From Nelumbo lutea (taxonomy: Eukaryota > Streptophyta > Magnoliopsida > Proteales > Nelumbonaceae), in contig JAKGHH010000003.1 in the NCBI GenBank assembly GCA_022828595.1, positions 13,144,934-13,208,933 on the forward strand: DNA of 64,000 nucleotides, written 5' to 3'. A program made the position numbers and the translations under genes. Of the stretch, positions 56,301-63,269 are shown in pieces. The notes under the pieces are model-generated. The model did not search any database and had not been told where the DNA came from. It saw nothing but the letters and a program-made list of their open reading frames with translations. Positions within the stretch are counted from its first letter, which is position 1. Each line of letters opens with the position of its first letter.

Positions 56301-58672
56301 ATAACTCCTAACAACGTGGGATCTTTTCAACATCAATGTAACTCAAACAGAGAACCAATATGTCTCAATAAAACTGGAAAAATAGAACCAACCCAACAGT
56401 ATGAATAATTATGAACATGCATTGAACCTAATCACAAAAGAGATCAAAAAGGGTACTTCTGAAGATTTTTCAGCAACAGGGGTTGCCTCAGGGTTAGTTG
56501 GGATTGTTGGCCCGCTTCTGAAACATAGAATGCTGCTGGCAGCAACATCACACAGAAAAGAATAGAGAAAGTTGAAAGATAAGGTATTGTAGCAAAACTC
56601 ATATAGAAAATTGGTTCTCTATTAAGAAAAGAGCAATAGAATAATAGAGGAACAGAAGAGAAAAATTCAATAGAGGATGGAAAGAAGGGAAAAATATATA
56701 CCCAAACAGGTGCCTTAATAAAAACAATTAAATAGTATATTTTTTCTTTAGATTATTACAGGTGGTTGGCCAGCCCACTTTTTACTCTCCTACCGATGTT
56801 ACAGAAAATTAGGTCTCTCTTATTCTCCTAAGAGAAGCCCTAATAAGTAGGCCAATTGAACTTTCTTGTAAACTAACTAGGACTCCAAATCTAAGTCCCT
56901 AATATAACTCCTAACAACGTGGGATCTTTTCAACATCAATGTAACTCAAACAGAGAACCAATATGTCTCAATAAAACTGGAAAAATAGAACCAACCCAAC
57001 AGTATGAATAATTATGAACATGCATTGAACCTCTTCACAAAAGAGATCAAAAAGGGTACTTCTGAAGATTTTTCAGCAACAGGGGTTGCCTCAGGGTTAG
57101 TTGGGATTGTTGGCCCGCTTCTGAAACATAGAATGCTGCTGGCAGCAACATCACACAGAAAATAATAGAGAAAGTTGAAAGATAAGGTATTGTAGCAAAA
57201 CTCATATAGAAAATTGGTTCTCTATTAAGAAAAGAGCAATAGAATAATAGAGCAACAGAAGAGAAAAATTCAATAGAGGATGGAAAGAAGGGAAAAATAT
57301 ATACCCAAACAGGTGCCTTAATAAAAACAATTAAATAGTATATTTTTTCTTTAGATTATTACAGGTGGTTGGCCAGCCCACTTTTTACTCTCCTACCGAT
57401 GTTACAGAAAATTAGGTCTCTCTTATTCTCCTAAGAGAAGCCCTAATAAGTAGGCCAATTGAACTTTCTTGTAAACTAACTAGGACTCCAAATCTAAGTC
57501 CCTAATATAACTCCTAACAACGTGGGATCTTTTCAACATCAATGTAACTCAAACAGAGAACCAATATGTCTCAATAAAACTGGAAAAATAGAACCAATCC
57601 AACAGTAGGAATAATTATGAACATGCATTGAGCCTCTTCACAAAAGAGATCAAAAAGGGTACTTCCGAAGATTTTTCAGCAACAGGGGTTGCCTCAGGGT
57701 TAGTTGGGATTGTTGGCCCGCTTCTGAAATCCTCCTAAAAATTGGCTTTCTTCCCCAAGTTGCTTCTTTTCTTTTCTTTTTTTTTTTATTCTGCATCTAC
57801 ATCTTTGTACTAAATGCGGTTGCAATTAATCTCATCATCACTATGTCCATTTGTTTTCCATGTACATTTTGTCTCCATTTCATTGTGGCTTCTAGAAAGA
57901 AATATGAGAAATGAAAACTTTAAAAGCAGTTGTAGCATACCTGAACTAGTTGGGTTACTTCAGCTTTCAAAGAGGAAATTGTTGGGAACCTTGAAACCAA
58001 GCACAAAGCAATCCGAGGATCCACAGAAAATGCAATCCTAGCATATTCAGCCCATTTCTCTGAGCTAAGTTTAGGCCTAGAAGACAAGTTATCCCTGTTA
58101 AGGAAAAGGCTTAAGCCAGTAAGAAAATAACCAAAGTATTAAAATCATGAAGAACATCTGGGGAGCACTATCTAACCAGCGTCAAGACTAAAATCAGAAA
58201 CTTAATGAAGTTTACTTTGAATTCAAAGGTTGTGCCCAGACTTCAAGCCGATCAGTTTCATGCTGGCAAAGCATTAACAGTAACTGCTTTCGTTTTTCCC
58301 TTCCAACAGCATAGTTTTCCATTTTGCCCCATATGGGATGATAATGATCCTTCTGCACAGAATTATTATGCCCTATGAATTAGTGGGGAAAAAAGCAGTA
58401 TACTTGAAATCCTTATACATGGGAAATACTTGTTCAGCAACTAAGTCATTACTCAAGCTTTTCTCCAGGTAGTAAAATTAATTCCTACCATATCACCCAA
58501 AGAACCTTCATTTTCACGTCCCTGCCCTTTCAGAGATGAATCCGATTGATCCACTCGCTCGTTCAAAAGATAATGGACAAATACAGAAATGGATTGAGCC
58601 TCACTCTGAGCAAAATTCTTGTTGTTTGTATCATACCACTCAGGCTCATAAGCAAACCAACCCAGGGCGGCA
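35048..58672 (-). CDS. PI4KA1: Phosphatidylinositol 4-kinase alpha (C-terminal 12 exons)
   Basis: Type III PI4K makes PI4P from phosphatidylinositol and ATP; in plants the alpha form supplies PI4P at the plasma membrane (family knowledge). Exons: 58,672-58,489; 58,352-58,216; 58,094-57,941; 54,812-54,546; 54,405-54,328; 54,221-54,174; 45,733-45,561; 45,477-45,282; 42,601-42,461; 37,557-37,349; 35,570-35,409; 35,306-35,048. They join in frame into 668 residues ending at TAA. The helical PIK region covers about residues 70-275, the kinase about 340-668. Visible: ATP-site Lys in '[13 protein letters not shown]' (about 385), catalytic loop '[10 protein letters not shown]' (about 519-528), 'HIDFGF' (D about 537), and the C-terminal '[13 protein letters not shown]'. 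The full protein is about 2,000 residues, so two thirds lie upstream of 58,672. Introns are 83-140 bp or 1.8-8.4 kb. No disabling change seen. Confidence 0.93.
35409..35570 (-). CDS. PI4KA1: PI4K alpha exon (k), activation loop
   Basis: 162 nt: '[20 protein letters not shown]', then '[20 protein letters not shown]'. Contains the DFG motif and substrate-recognition loop. Donor GTAAAT. Confidence 0.95.
35571..36599. other. PI4K alpha intron, left part: nothing recognised
   Basis: A/T-rich intron with an alternating ATACATATATACATATGCATG stretch near 36,000. No coding motif or element end seen. Confidence 0.4.
36600..36790 (-). pseudogene. RTE-clade LINE, C-terminal scrap
   Basis: The minus strand encodes '[18 protein letters not shown]' followed by '[13 protein letters not shown]'. 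The 'RGRPKxTW' block is, from family knowledge, the tail of RTE-type LINE ORF2 proteins. This is a different clade from the L1-type LINEs elsewhere in the window. No other domain remains. Confidence 0.55.
36800..37245 (+). pseudogene. LINE RNase H end
   Basis: Encodes '[17 protein letters not shown]', '[11 protein letters not shown]' then a TGA at the usual Trp codon and '[14 protein letters not shown]', and '[20 protein letters not shown]'. This is the LINE RNase H end in plus orientation with a 3' UTR and short A-run. A frame change precedes the second block. Confidence 0.65.
37349..37557 (-). CDS. PI4KA1: PI4K alpha exon (j), catalytic loop
   Basis: 209 nt: '[20 protein letters not shown]', '[20 protein letters not shown]' and '[16 protein letters not shown]', with the catalytic Asp and the Mg-binding Asn. 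Ends with AA of an Asn codon. Confidence 0.95.
38215..38830. mobile_element. hAT-type MITE with perfect 8-bp duplication
   Basis: Starts CATAGTTTTCAAGG and its other end reads AATAGTTGTCAAGG (12 of 14). Flanked by TATTGTAC exactly on both sides (38,207-38,214; 38,831-38,838). Subterminal GGCGAGGC/GCCTAGGC motifs surround an A/T-rich core. 616 bp, non-coding. Confidence 0.85.
38935..39300 (-). pseudogene. LINE zf-RVT fragment
   Basis: '[20 protein letters not shown]', '[20 protein letters not shown]' and '[11 protein letters not shown]': the stretch after the zinc-binding Cys residues of LINE ORF2. No RNase H follows. Confidence 0.6.
39441..39976. mobile_element. hAT-type MITE
   Basis: Ends read TAGACCTGTTCATGGG and TAGACCTGTTCGTGGG (15 of 16). 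Flanks ACCTCAGA (39,433-39,440) and ACCTTAGA (39,977-39,984) agree at 7 of 8. GC-rich CGGGCC-type subterminal repeats surround an A/T-rich core. 536 bp. Confidence 0.85.
40079..40652. mobile_element. hAT-type MITE
   Basis: Starts TAGTGTTTTCAACC; the other end reads CAATGTTTTAAAAACC. Flanks ATTGCAGT (40,071-40,078) and ATTGGAGT (40,653-40,660) agree at 7 of 8. Repeated GACTTGGTC/GGTTCGACC motifs inside. Contains an (AC)n(AT)n microsatellite at about 40,560-40,583. 574 bp. Confidence 0.75.
41160..42240 (-). repeat. Possible old LTR, split by a MITE
   Basis: Flanking the hAT element at 41,288-42,048 are 41,160-41,287 and 42,049-42,240, with wording like 'AAAGACACCTATGCCCCTG' that resembles copia LTRs in minus orientation. 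I see no second copy or primer site, so this is tentative. Confidence 0.3.
41288..42048. mobile_element. hAT-type MITE, complete
   Basis: Starts CAGTGTTTTAAAAG and its other end reads CAGTGATTTAAAAGG. Flanks GCCCAGAA (41,280-41,287) and GCACAGAA (42,049-42,056) agree at 7 of 8. Many GCGCAAGGCG and GCCTAGGCG subterminal motifs. Same family as 1,454-2,052. 761 bp, non-coding. Confidence 0.85.
42461..42601 (-). CDS. PI4KA1: PI4K alpha exon (i)
   Basis: 141 nt, 47 codons: '[20 protein letters not shown]', then '[20 protein letters not shown]' and E. Conserved lipid-kinase 'DDCRQD' block. Phase 0 both ends. Confidence 0.95.
42602..43196. other. PI4K alpha intron part: nothing certain
   Basis: A/T-rich. 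Part of it (42,950-43,140, with ACTCCTACTTGCAGG and AACTAGGACTC) reads like minus-strand LTR sequence, but no boundary is seen. Confidence 0.35.
43197..43720 (-). pseudogene. LINE RNase H end
   Basis: The minus strand shows '[12 protein letters not shown]' (about 43,670) and, in other frames, the '[15 protein letters not shown]' block (about 43,590) and a 'QGDS..I..W' block (about 43,490). The 3' UTR ends near 43,200. Frames are broken. Confidence 0.6.
44345..44500 (-). mobile_element. tRNA-derived SINE, Au-like
   Basis: The minus strand contains an A-box-like GGGTTACTCCATTG, a B box GGTTCAAATCTTGG followed by AAACAACCTCT, then GGGGTAGGACTGTGTA and 'CCCCAGACCCTGCATTGGTG'. This order matches the plant Au SINE family as I know it (pol III boxes, then the conserved body). 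Ends are approximate. Confidence 0.6.
44655..44795 (+). mobile_element. Second tRNA-derived SINE-like repeat
   Basis: Contains a TGGTGCAATGGTAGAACCT A-box-like start, a degenerate B box (ATTCAAGTTTGAGAGC), then 'AGCAGACACTTCATGCAAAAG' type body sequence and ATCCATCCCTCCCA. The piece at about 48,440-48,545 repeats the body (GAGAGCAGACACTT... CCCTCCCAGGA), supporting a dispersed family. Confidence 0.5.
44796..45281. other. PI4K alpha intron, left part: nothing recognised
   Basis: A/T-rich, with a local direct repeat of ATCTGTTTGAGAGATC-like units at 44,960-45,060. Confidence 0.4.
45282..45477 (-). CDS. PI4KA1: PI4K alpha exon (h), kinase N-lobe
   Basis: 196 nt: '[20 protein letters not shown]', then '[18 protein letters not shown]' with the ATP-binding Lys, ending 'QACIFK'. 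Acceptor AACAG, donor GTAAAC. The preceding intron is only 83 bp. Confidence 0.94.
45561..45733 (-). CDS. PI4KA1: PI4K alpha exon (g)
   Basis: 173 nt: '[20 protein letters not shown]', '[20 protein letters not shown]' and '[10 protein letters not shown]'. The segment just before the kinase N-lobe. Ends with two bases of an Arg codon. Confidence 0.93.
45950..47345 (-). mobile_element. 5'-truncated LINE with a MITE inside
   Basis: zf-RVT at 47,152-46,946: '[20 protein letters not shown]' and '[11 protein letters not shown]'. RNase H follows at about 46,640-46,180: '[19 protein letters not shown]' with the 'GDS' Asp changed. The tail is the T-run 45,953-45,960. A hAT MITE at 46,421-46,583 interrupts RNase H. 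Confidence 0.7.
46421..46583. mobile_element. Short hAT-type MITE nested in a LINE
   Basis: Starts TAGGGGCGGAGCCAAAA and ends TGGCTCCACCCTTG. Flanks CTCCTATT (46,413-46,420) and CTCCTATC (46,584-46,591) agree at 7 of 8. GGGGCGGAGCC is a familiar plant hAT terminus. 163 bp with a poly-G run at 46,530-46,548. Confidence 0.75.
47400..47740 (+). repeat. LTR-like fragment
   Basis: Repeated TTGAGTCTAATAGTTTGACTCCTA units and a TATAAATATGTATGG box near 47,680 resemble the promoter half of a plant LTR. No partner LTR or primer site is seen. Confidence 0.3.
47741..47930 (-). pseudogene. LINE RNase H last block
   Basis: The minus strand reads '[20 protein letters not shown]', the closing RNase H block with its Asp, followed by a 3' UTR of LINE type. 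Confidence 0.6.
48000..49592. other. PI4K alpha intron, little recognised
   Basis: The stretch 48,440-48,545 resembles the SINE-like repeat at 44,655. The rest (including 48,840-49,430 with CCCAACCCGACC-like wording) holds no coding motif or element ends I can define. Confidence 0.4.
49593..49785 (-). repeat. 3' LTR of copia element C
   Basis: 193 bp, same termini as the 5' LTR. Preceded on the minus strand by the polypurine tract TTGAGGGGGAG. Confidence 0.85.
49793..50038 (-). pseudogene. copia C RNase H C-terminus
   Basis: After a stop, the reading continues '[19 protein letters not shown]', '[20 protein letters not shown]' and '[20 protein letters not shown]', the end of copia pol. The purine tract lies just after, before the 3' LTR. 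Confidence 0.82.
50039..51229 (-). pseudogene. copia C reverse transcriptase and RNase H
   Basis: 51,229-51,017: '[20 protein letters not shown]' and '[20 protein letters not shown]'. A stop replaces the Trp after 'NLD'. 50,983-50,039: '[16 protein letters not shown]', catalytic '[14 protein letters not shown]', '[20 protein letters not shown]', then RNase H '[20 protein letters not shown]' and '[20 protein letters not shown]'. YVDD and the RNase H acidic residues are present; the 314-codon frame is open. Confidence 0.88.
51417..51429 (-). other. Primer binding site of copia element C
   Basis: Minus strand TGGTATCAGAGCC directly after the LTR. Confidence 0.85.
51430..51618 (-). repeat. 5' LTR of copia element C
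   Basis: Minus strand TGTTGAAATGC...GGATAACA, 189 bp, matching 49,593-49,785. Includes a TATAAATAAC box and a GA-rich end. Confidence 0.85.
51619..52009. other. PI4K alpha intron: nothing recognised
   Basis: A/T-rich sequence with a short direct repeat AAGCATATAATCAGTA near 51,840-51,885. Confidence 0.4.
52010..52560 (-). pseudogene. LINE ORF2 thumb-region remnant
   Basis: The minus strand reads '[20 protein letters not shown]' and '[18 protein letters not shown]' (52,450-52,320), then '[13 protein letters not shown]' (near 52,095). These match the '[20 protein letters not shown]' and '[10 protein letters not shown]' blocks of the full LINE. Stops and frame changes are frequent. A LINE-tail-like sequence at 52,208-52,240 lies inside it. 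Confidence 0.6.
52860..54120 (+). mobile_element. 5'-truncated LINE, best-preserved zf-RVT plus RNase H
   Basis: 52,930-53,193: '[20 protein letters not shown]', '[20 protein letters not shown]' and '[10 protein letters not shown]'. 53,177-53,995 is a single 272-codon frame with '[20 protein letters not shown]', '[20 protein letters not shown]' and the RNase H start '[18 protein letters not shown]', '[20 protein letters not shown]' and '[17 protein letters not shown]'. The usual 'AELLA' Glu is Lys here. Opposite in direction to the PI4K gene; it ends about 50 bp from microexon (f). Confidence 0.82.
54174..54221 (-). CDS. PI4KA1: PI4K alpha microexon (f)
   Basis: 48 nt, 16 codons: '[16 protein letters not shown]', a variable linker. 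Too short for ORF finding; fixed by acceptor TTGGCAG, donor GTGTGT and phase 0 on both sides. The following intron is 8.4 kb. Confidence 0.85.
54328..54405 (-). CDS. PI4KA1: PI4K alpha exon (e)
   Basis: 78 nt: '[20 protein letters not shown]' then 'IWHLQ'. End of the helical region. Acceptor ATGCAG, donor GTGTTG. Confidence 0.94.
54546..54812 (-). CDS. PI4KA1: PI4K alpha exon (d), helical PIK region
   Basis: 267 nt, 89 codons: '[20 protein letters not shown]', '[20 protein letters not shown]', '[20 protein letters not shown]' and '[15 protein letters not shown]'. Phase 0 both ends. Confidence 0.94.
54813..55317. other. PI4K alpha intron, left of the array
   Basis: A/T-rich sequence without recognised motifs. 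A T-run with GTAAAGAGAAATTTTCATTAAT at 55,072-55,105 resembles a LINE 3' tail. Confidence 0.4.
55318..57729. repeat. Tandem array, four 603-bp units
   Basis: Units 55,318-55,920, 55,921-56,523, 56,524-57,126 and 57,127-57,729 each begin CATAGA(A/G)TGCTGCTGGCAG and end GGCCCGCTTCTGAAA (first three) or nearly so. The period is exactly 603 each time. Units 2-4 differ at only a few bases; unit 1 is more diverged, including a balanced one-base gain and loss. No ORF spans a unit. It fills most of a 3.1-kb PI4K intron. Confidence 0.95.
57941..58094 (-). CDS. PI4KA1: PI4K alpha exon (c)
   Basis: 154 nt: '[20 protein letters not shown]' and 'AEVTQLVQ'. Start of the helical PIK region. Acceptor TAACAG, donor GTATGC. 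A 3.1-kb intron with the tandem array follows. Confidence 0.92.
58216..58352 (-). CDS. PI4KA1: PI4K alpha exon (b)
   Basis: 137 nt: '[20 protein letters not shown]', then '[18 protein letters not shown]'. Acceptor GTGCAG, donor GTAAAC; ends with two bases of a Lys codon completed by exon (c). Confidence 0.9.
58489..58672 (-). CDS. PI4KA1: PI4K alpha exon (a), first in window
   Basis: 184 nt. One base completes a codon, then 61 codons from '[20 protein letters not shown]' and '[18 protein letters not shown]' to a variable Ser/Gly-rich end. Acceptor GCTGCAG, donor GTAGGA. The preceding exon was not found in 58,673-64,000. Confidence 0.9.
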
Positions 58673-60033
58673 CTGCAGCATGCACAGGAATCCAAGTTCA
58701 GATTTCATATGGAAACACATAAAATTAGGAAACCTTTTAAACTAAATAAATAAGAAAATTCCCAAATTCAGGTGAAATAAGGGATAATAAATGAACAACT
58801 GTTATCTCTCCAAACAGGTAATGCAACAGTCTTTCACTTTCTATTTTAGAAAACCTTTTATTCACTAATAAAAAGTATGTCAGTACTGGCATAAACACAG
58901 AAGCAGAAGTAAAAAATTTGCACCAAAATTAGCATAAAAAACAGATGAAAGGCATCAACATGTATAGTTCATTGAATTCCCACAAGAAACCACTCAGCAC
59001 CACAGTAAGAGACACTGCCAATCTAATTTCAAAAGACAAAAATAAATCATAATGTTCCTAATACCTTGTCTGCAGCTTCCTAGACCCTAGTTCTTTACAG
59101 CAATGGACCAGTTAATGACACACATGGAAATAGCAATTCTACCACAGTTGAATCTTTTAAGATAAATAAAAAAGACTTCTACCACAGTTGCATCACTTAC
59201 ACCCTGCTGCAGTGGAAGCATTTACTTGGTTGCAATCCTTGAACAACATTTTCACTATTGATCATCTGAAAGGCTAGAAGATATTCCATGAAATGCCTTT
59301 GCTTCATGTATAAAACAGTAAGAGCTGAAAATATGTATCATATATTTCAATTAATTCATCCAGTGTATAGTTTTGGATTTCACTTGGGTATATTTTCCAG
59401 GACACCTGGACTATTAGAAGATCAAAATTCTACTCATATTCAACCACATAAAAAATTCTATTGTTGCCATTTGGGGAGCAGTACAAAATTTGTTTAAGCA
59501 TCAACCCTTTTGTAGTCTGTTGGGGCATTCGGAAAGGAAGAAACAGGCATATTTTTTACTGCAGCAACAATCCAGTAGAAGAATTGTGGCTCACCCTCAC
59601 TCTATGATGGCAGAACTGCTTTGGATCATCTAGAGTTCAAAGACATTAACAGAAGAGCATTGGATGCTTATTTTAGGGTTATTGTGGACATCGATACCAA
59701 TTATGAAGAGATATTGTTCTTGGGCTGTTCATTTTACTTTAGTTGGTTTTCTCTATTTTCTTTTGATAAGGTGACATGTCTTCACCTTTGTTGAGAGAGT
59801 GAGTTATATACTTCAAGAACATTTTTGCATTTCTTGTTTTTTCTATCTGGGGTAATATTGTGATGTACAAGCCACAGCACTCAAGTATGCAGGGGCATGT
59901 GAAAATTCTGAAAAATATCAGGAAAGGGAAATAGCAACTCCTCTAATTTTACTAGTTAATTTTTTTTTCCAGTAGGTATTGGATTAAAAGATCAAAAATT
60001 ACATCAACAACCCATGTATAATGAGGAGCCAGT
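58673..60033. other. PI4K alpha upstream intron: nothing recognised
   Basis: No further PI4K exon, RNA gene or element end seen. The next upstream exon must lie in unread intron or beyond the window. Confidence 0.4.
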
Positions 60034-60213
60034 TGGAAAGTTTAAAGATGTTGAAAAGAAGAGAGAAGAAGTGTCGAGAATGCTTGGTGTGTGTTACTGT
60101 TCACACCAAGAGACTTCATTTTACTTCACAAGCAAAATTACAAAGGTGCCCTTAAATAGGTGCCCAAATACAAATATTCATAAAAGGACAGAAATGCCCT
60201 CACACTCTTAACA
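60034..60213 (-). repeat. 3' LTR of copia element D
   Basis: 180 bp, preceded on the minus strand by a purine tract CAGCTTTAGGGGGAG. Confidence 0.8.
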
Positions 60214-60397
60214 CTCCCCCTAAAGCTGAGCATAGATATTTATCATGCCCAGCTTGTTCAAATTGTTGTCGAGCTTTGATTTGGGAACGCCTTTAGTAAG
60301 ACAATCAGTCAACTAGCCTTCCGACCTCACATATGGTAGACAAATCTCTCCACTGGCAACTCTTTCTCTAATGAAATGCTGATCAACCTCTATATTT

Positions 60398-61100
60398 TTA
60401 TACGATCATGTTATACAGATTGTGGGCTATGTTTATGACAGCTTGATTGTCACAATATAATATCACTGGTGTATCAATTTGCACTCCCATTTCTGTCAAC
60501 AAGTTCTTCAACCACAACAAATCTAAGACACCGTGTGCCATAGCTCTATACTTTGCCTCTGCACTAGATCGAACCACAATTGATTGCTTATTGCTTCTCC
60601 AAGATACAACATTACCACCCACCAAGGTACAATAGCCAGAAGTAGACCACCTATCATCAATAGAACCAGCCCAATCAACATCAGAAATGGCCTCTACTTT
60701 CAGATGCCCAGGATTAGAATACAACATCCCCTTTCCTGGACATACCTTCAAATAGGCAAGTATTCTATTCACAGATTGCATATGAGATGATCTAGGCTTG
60801 TGCATGTATTGACTAAGAACACTTAAAGCATATAATATATCTAGTCTAGTCAGACACAAGTAGAGAAGGTGACCGATAAGTCTTTGATACACACCTTTGT
60901 TAGGAAGGACATCTCCATCATCAACTCCCAACTTATGATTGGGATCAATTGGAATTTCAGCCGGTTTACAATCCAATTTTCTTACCTCCTAAAGCAAATC
61001 AATGACATATTTCCTCTGAGAAATATAAATGCCCCTCTTTGACTTTGCGACCTCAATCCCTAGGAAATACCGGAGAATTCTAAGATCCTTAATTTCAAAT
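60398..61100 (-). pseudogene. copia D RT end and RNase H
   Basis: '[20 protein letters not shown]' type block near 61,060, then 60,976-60,398: 'AEIPIDPNHKLGVDDGDVLP', 'LIGHLLYLCLTRLDILYALS', RNase H 'EAISDVDWAGSIDDRWSTSG' and 'SSAEAKYRAMAHGVLDLLWL'. The catalytic RT YVDD is lost with the deletion. Confidence 0.8.
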
Positions 61101-61109
61101 TCAGTAGCA

Positions 61110-61840
61110 AGGAAACAAAAACTTTAAGGAACCAAAAGGCACATGCCCAAGATGGTGATTCCACAATTTCAATTGACTTACTTTCTCATCATGACAAGAC
61201 TCAAACTTGCACATCAACCCTAACATTGGAGACTGACCAAGAAGATAAACTCCATCAGCTTCATGTCCACTACCAACCGTCTTCCTCGTACTCAGGTCCT
61301 AAATGACACAATGAGATGGAAAGAAGGTTAAGGAGCAATTATGAGACTTTGTAAGAGAACTAACAGATAAAAGATTTCTATGCGATTGTGGAACATGGAG
61401 TACAGAGTTCAGAGAAAGGTTACTGATAAGTTTAACTCCACCCAAACCCAATATTGGGGGTCTGGAATCCATCGGCAATGGTAATCTTACCTTTCCCTAA
61501 AAAAAGTCTATAAGTGGTAAAGTAGGAAGGCATACCAATCATATGATCATTGGCTCCTATGTCAATTATCCAAGAGCTAGAGGGAGGGGCGTGACACGAA
61601 ATTGTAGTACCTGATTTTGCAAAGGCACTAGAAGAAGCATTTGAACCAGTAGATGTAGACAACCCGCTCTTTTCAAGATGGAGTAAGATGCCTCTCAATT
61701 TTTCTATCACATTAGAGGTGTCATGAGTAGATGCCGAAGCAGGAGGCTTTCCCTCAAGCATGTGAGTCTGAGAACCATGACTTGTAGTAGTAACATAAGC
61801 ATTTAATTTCTTTCTAGTTTTAAGCTTCTCAGGTTTCAAG
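61110..61840 (-). pseudogene. copia D protease and pre-integrase
   Basis: 61,839-61,432 includes 'SSWIIDIGANDHMIGMPSYF'. The aspartic protease triad D-S/T-G reads D-I-G, so the site is altered. Pre-integrase-like 'NLLSVSSLTKSHNCSLTFFP' follows near 61,370, then 'HHLGHVPFGSLKF' near 61,150. The reading then jumps to RT. Confidence 0.7.
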
Positions 61841-61849
61841 TGGGGATTT

Positions 61850-62555
61850 AGTTTCCAACATCTATCCTTGGTATGCTTCAGCTTCTTACAGTATTCACAA
61901 AATACCTCTTCAGATTTACCAAAACTCTACTTAGGCTTTGTGGACACAAGAGCAATGTGCTCACCTACAGACACTTGCATCATAGCATTCCTCCTACTCT
62001 CTTCATTCAGCACTAAAGATGTGTTGCCTAGTGAAGTCATAATCAGCATTCAACCCAAAAAGAAAATTAAAAACTTGGTTTTTTTCAATATACTTCCTAT
62101 ACTGTTCAGCATGATCCTTCCACTCCAAAGCCTCAAGATGATAAATTTGTTCCCAAATTGATTGTAAGGAGGAGAAATACATGGCCATTGATTTCTCCCC
62201 CTATCACATATTACATGCTTCTCTTCGCAACTGATAGATTCTAGTAGTGTTTTTCGCTTGAGAATAAGTTGCAATTAGTCTATCCCAAATATCTTTAGTT
62301 GTTTGAAGGAACATATAGTTACAGGCTATGTATGGCTGCATAGAACATACAAGCCATGACATAACCAACAGATTATCCTGCTCCCATTTCATAATAGTTT
62401 GGATCTTCAGGCTTTAGCTTAGCTTCCTTATCGGTAATAAATCCAAGCTTACCTCTTCCATCGATTGTAAGCTTGGCTGATTGAGACCATTCAAGAAAAT
62501 TTGTTCCATCAAGTTTTATAGTCATTGCTTCCCAGGAGAACATAGGTAGGTACAC
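61850..62555 (-). pseudogene. copia D gag
   Basis: Three successive frames: 'MTIKLDGTNFLEWSQSAKLT' (62,525), 'WLVCSMQPYIACNYMFLQTT' (62,350) and 'FLFGLNADYDFTRQHIFSAE' (62,060), with the zinc knuckle reading near 61,890-61,850 (C-E-Y-C-K-K-L-K-H-T-K-D-x-C). Several stops. Confidence 0.75.
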
Positions 62556-63078
62556 GGACGTCCTTGTGTGAGTCCATCAATCACAACCCCTCAAAAAAAA
62601 TTTCTCACCAACACAACAGTATTCCACCACCAGCTAAACTCTCAAACACCTTTCCCACAAGGTTAGACATGAGTTACAACTAAAAAACAAGGAAAAATAG
62701 GTACTGGCGGCATGGGAAGAAAGAAATTTCCCCAAAAAAAATTTAGGGCTTCAAAAAATTCAAGATTACTTCCTACAGTCCCAAGGGTTTACCACAACTC
62801 AAACACAAGAGGTTTCAGTAGCAACGAACCCACCATACGAGCATGCAAGCCCTAAACTCTAGATCTGGATTTTTCGCCAATTTTCATCCAAAACAGATTT
62901 AAACCACCATGAAACTTATACCAAAATTCCCCTAAAATTAGGGTGAATCAGTGACCATCAAAAACCCAAGAGGATGTCGTTGACTGTACGGACTACTAAC
63001 GACAATCGACGATGTGGTGATGTCAGCAGGTCTGCTATGAGTCACGACTAGCAGTAGATAGTTTCCTTGATCGTGTGA
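62556..63078 (-). other. Leader of copia element D
   Basis: Untranslated leader between the primer site and gag; no motif seen. Confidence 0.5.
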
Positions 63079-63091
63079 CGCTTTGATACCA
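63079..63091 (-). other. Primer binding site of copia element D
   Basis: Minus strand TGGTATCAAAGCG, three bases after the LTR; the tRNA site has A in place of the usual G (TGGTATCAGAGC). Confidence 0.65.
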
Positions 63092-63094
63092 AGT

Positions 63095-63269
63095 TGGAAG
63101 GCTTAGAGATGTTGAAAAGAAAAGAGAAGTCGAGAAAGCTTAATGTGTTACTGCTCACACCAAGAGACTTTTCATTTTGCTTCACAAGCAAAATTACAAA
63201 TGTGCCCTTGAATAGGCACCCAAATACAAATATTCATAAAAGGACAGAAATGCCCTCAAATTCTTAACA
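63095..63269 (-). repeat. 5' LTR of copia element D
   Basis: Minus strand TGTTAAGAATTTGAGG...GCCTTCCA, 175 bp. Shares the body with 60,034-60,213, with several substitutions and small indels. Confidence 0.8.

Larger units (their letters stand above)
60034..63269 (-). mobile_element. Ty1-copia element D, two LTRs, pol partly deleted
   Basis: 5' LTR 63,095-63,269, primer-like site, leader, gag (62,555-61,850), protease and pre-integrase (61,840-61,110), then RT C-terminus and RNase H (61,100-60,398) and 3' LTR 60,034-60,213. Integrase and the RT palm are missing between about 61,120 and 61,100. Flanks CCAGT and AAACC do not match, so recombination between elements or loss of an end is possible. 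Sense to the PI4K gene. Confidence 0.8.

Noticed and set aside
55318..57729. CRISPR-like or satellite RNA gene interpretation of the repeats
   Set aside because: The unit is 603 bp, directly tandem without spacers, in a plant intron; it is an ordinary tandem duplication.
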